64,000 nt of DNA. Origin: Pseudactinotalea sp. HY158 (GTDB taxonomy: Bacteria; Actinomycetota; Actinomycetes; Actinomycetales; Beutenbergiaceae). Where the stretch lies: assembly GCF_009660225.1 (NCBI RefSeq), contig NZ_CP045920.1, positions 2,554,079-2,618,078 of the forward strand, in the 5' to 3' direction. This document shows positions 63,101 to 64,000 of this stretch, in pieces; the stretch's first letter is position 1, and every line of letters begins with the position of its first letter. The position numbers and the translations under genes are program-made. The notes under the pieces are model-generated. The model saw nothing but the letters and a program-made list of their open reading frames with translations, ran no database searches and was not told the DNA's origin.

Positions 63101-64000
63101 TCAGTCGTCGATCCCGGTTGTTCCGATGACGTCGATGATCTCGGCGAGCCACAGCCGTGCTTCCGCGACGTCGGGCAGGATCGAAGTGCGCCCGGCCACT
63201 CGAGTCTCTTCGCGTGCGTCGGCATAGCCCAACGCCCAGCCATCCATCGGACGCAACGGAAGCGGCGGCCACGGCTGCTGATCTCGCCACGCAAACGTCC
63301 GCACACAGAGACTGTGGAGACTCGGCAAATCCGGCTTCGCCTGCCAGAGTAGCTGCAGATCGACCAGGTCGTGTGCGCGCATGTACGCGGGATCGGTCAC
63401 GGCGTGAAGCTTCTGCGCAATCTGGTATTCGAGATCGACCACCGCGACGGGCCGAAACTCACCGAATCCGAAATGCGCACCGAACTGTGTGAGGTCGCGG
63501 TCGACCTCTCGTCGACTGTAGGCGTACGGATCGATCTCGGGATCGGAGACCTCGACGTCGAGCCCACCCCACGGGACGTCCAGAAACGCGATCGACACCC
63601 GGTACGGGTGCATGACGTATTCCGGCCGGGCGAGTCCCGGATCGTGGATCCGCCGCGCCCTCACTGTCGCTGTGAAGGCGATCCGGCTCATCGCCCCGGG
63701 ATTCCGTCGAGCCTCACGCTTCGACGGCGGAACCCTCCCCCAGCCCTCCGAGAGTCGCATTCGAAACGCCTGCGCGAATTCCTCCCCGCGAGCGCGCGTA
63801 GAAACATCGAGGTCCGACGTTGCTCGTGTGCCCGATTCCCCAAGTCTCAGTTTGATGCCCATCCCTCCCTTGACTGCAACGGCCTCGGGGAGCATCTGCG
63901 CTACGACGAGCGTGCACAGCATGACCCGAGCCCGGGCCACCGGTATCACCAGCCCTTCCGCAACCTCGGCCAGTCGCTCATTGAGCTGCGTGATATTCCG
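63101..64000 (-). CDS. AbiEii/AbiGii-type nucleotidyltransferase, truncated by window edge
   Basis: At least 299 residues; the frame is open to the right edge, so the N-terminus is outside. VAVKGGMGIKLRLGESGTRATSDLDVSTR (in part) holds the nucleotidyltransferase pattern: KGG, then GESGTR and the paired Asp of SDLDV. Further on, LEYQIAQKLHAVTDPAYMRAHDLVDL (in part) matches the C-terminal helical part of AbiEii, the toxin of type IV toxin-antitoxin/abortive-infection systems that nucleotidylates tRNA. Lower GC than its surroundings, which suggests transfer. The antitoxin (AbiEi, usually upstream and overlapping) would lie beyond the window. It ends close to the convergent permease gene. Confidence 0.85.
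   Translation of the reverse strand, partial: RNITQLNERLAEVAEGLVIPVARARVMLCTLVVAQMLPEAVAVKGGMGIKLRLGESGTRATSDLDVSTRARGEEFAQAFRMRLSEGWGRVPPSKREARRNPGAMSRIAFTATVRARRIHDPGLARPEYVMHPYRVSIAFLDVPWGGLDVEVSDPEIDPYAYSRREVDRDLTQFGAHFGFGEFRPVAVVDLEYQIAQKLHAVTDPAYMRAHDLVDLQLLWQAKPDLPSLHSLCVRTFAWRDQQPWPPLPLRPMDGWALGYADAREETRVAGRTSILPDVAEARLWLAEIIDVIGTTGIDD

Overview
The window is about 70% GC with dense genes, frequent ATGA overlaps, sortase signals and leaderless promoters. This points to a high-GC Gram-positive actinobacterium, possibly of the Micrococcales; the genus cannot be fixed from sequence alone. The theme is carbohydrate capture, extracellular sugar oxidation and sugar-epimerase chemistry, plus one specialised biosynthetic cluster.

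Layout. 0-10.4 kb: end of a rhamnulokinase gene, a VapBC-type toxin-antitoxin pair, an LPXTG-anchored GH95 glycosidase, a small membrane protein, tRNA-Pro and tRNA-Gly, a lower-GC islet with a DUF2335 gene, a CNNM/CorC-type transporter and a secreted ScyD/ScyE-type beta-propeller. 10.4-17.8 kb: a minus-strand sugar operon (ABC ATPase, permease, binding lipoprotein, Gfo/Idh/MocA dehydrogenase, TIM-barrel epimerase) with a divergent ROK regulator. 17.9-49 kb: four very large secreted proteins (1070-2085 aa) built from ThuA, glucose/sorbosone-dehydrogenase propeller, PKD, CBM6-like and DUF1349-like domains. One of them also carries a TIM-barrel isomerase domain. Among them lie a second sugar operon of the same type (Gfo/Idh, ATPase, two permeases, binding lipoprotein, D-tagatose 3-epimerase-like protein), a WxL-like surface locus (WxL-like protein, DUF916 protein, small LPXTG protein), and a 1.14-kb near-identical duplication that carries a second WxL-like gene.

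49.4-58.2 kb: an ebo-type cluster. A divergent polyprenyl diphosphate synthase faces a tightly overlapping operon of inositol-phosphate-synthase-like cyclase, UbiA prenyltransferase (EboC), TIM-barrel isomerase, EboA, TatD hydrolase (EboB), EboE and an EboF-like phosphohydrolase. The usual dehydroquinate-synthase-like EboD is absent and a MIPS-type cyclase sits in its place. I regard this as the best candidate for an undescribed pathway, possibly a prenylated cyclitol. 58.2-64 kb: a ROK regulator divergent from xylose isomerase, a roughly 0.9-kb repeat array, an AEC-family permease, and an AbiEii-type nucleotidyltransferase running off the right edge.

How it fits together. Five promoters (both sugar operons and three secreted-oxidase genes) share a near-identical element, GTCAA followed by 4-5 bases and AAGT, overlapping the -35 box. 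This suggests one regulon, perhaps under the ROK protein at 16.6 kb. ThuA, Gfo/Idh and TIM-barrel proteins are known from 3-keto-sugar metabolism, so a working model is extracellular oxidation or trimming of a glycan followed by import and further redox and epimerase steps. The substrate is not determined by the sequence.
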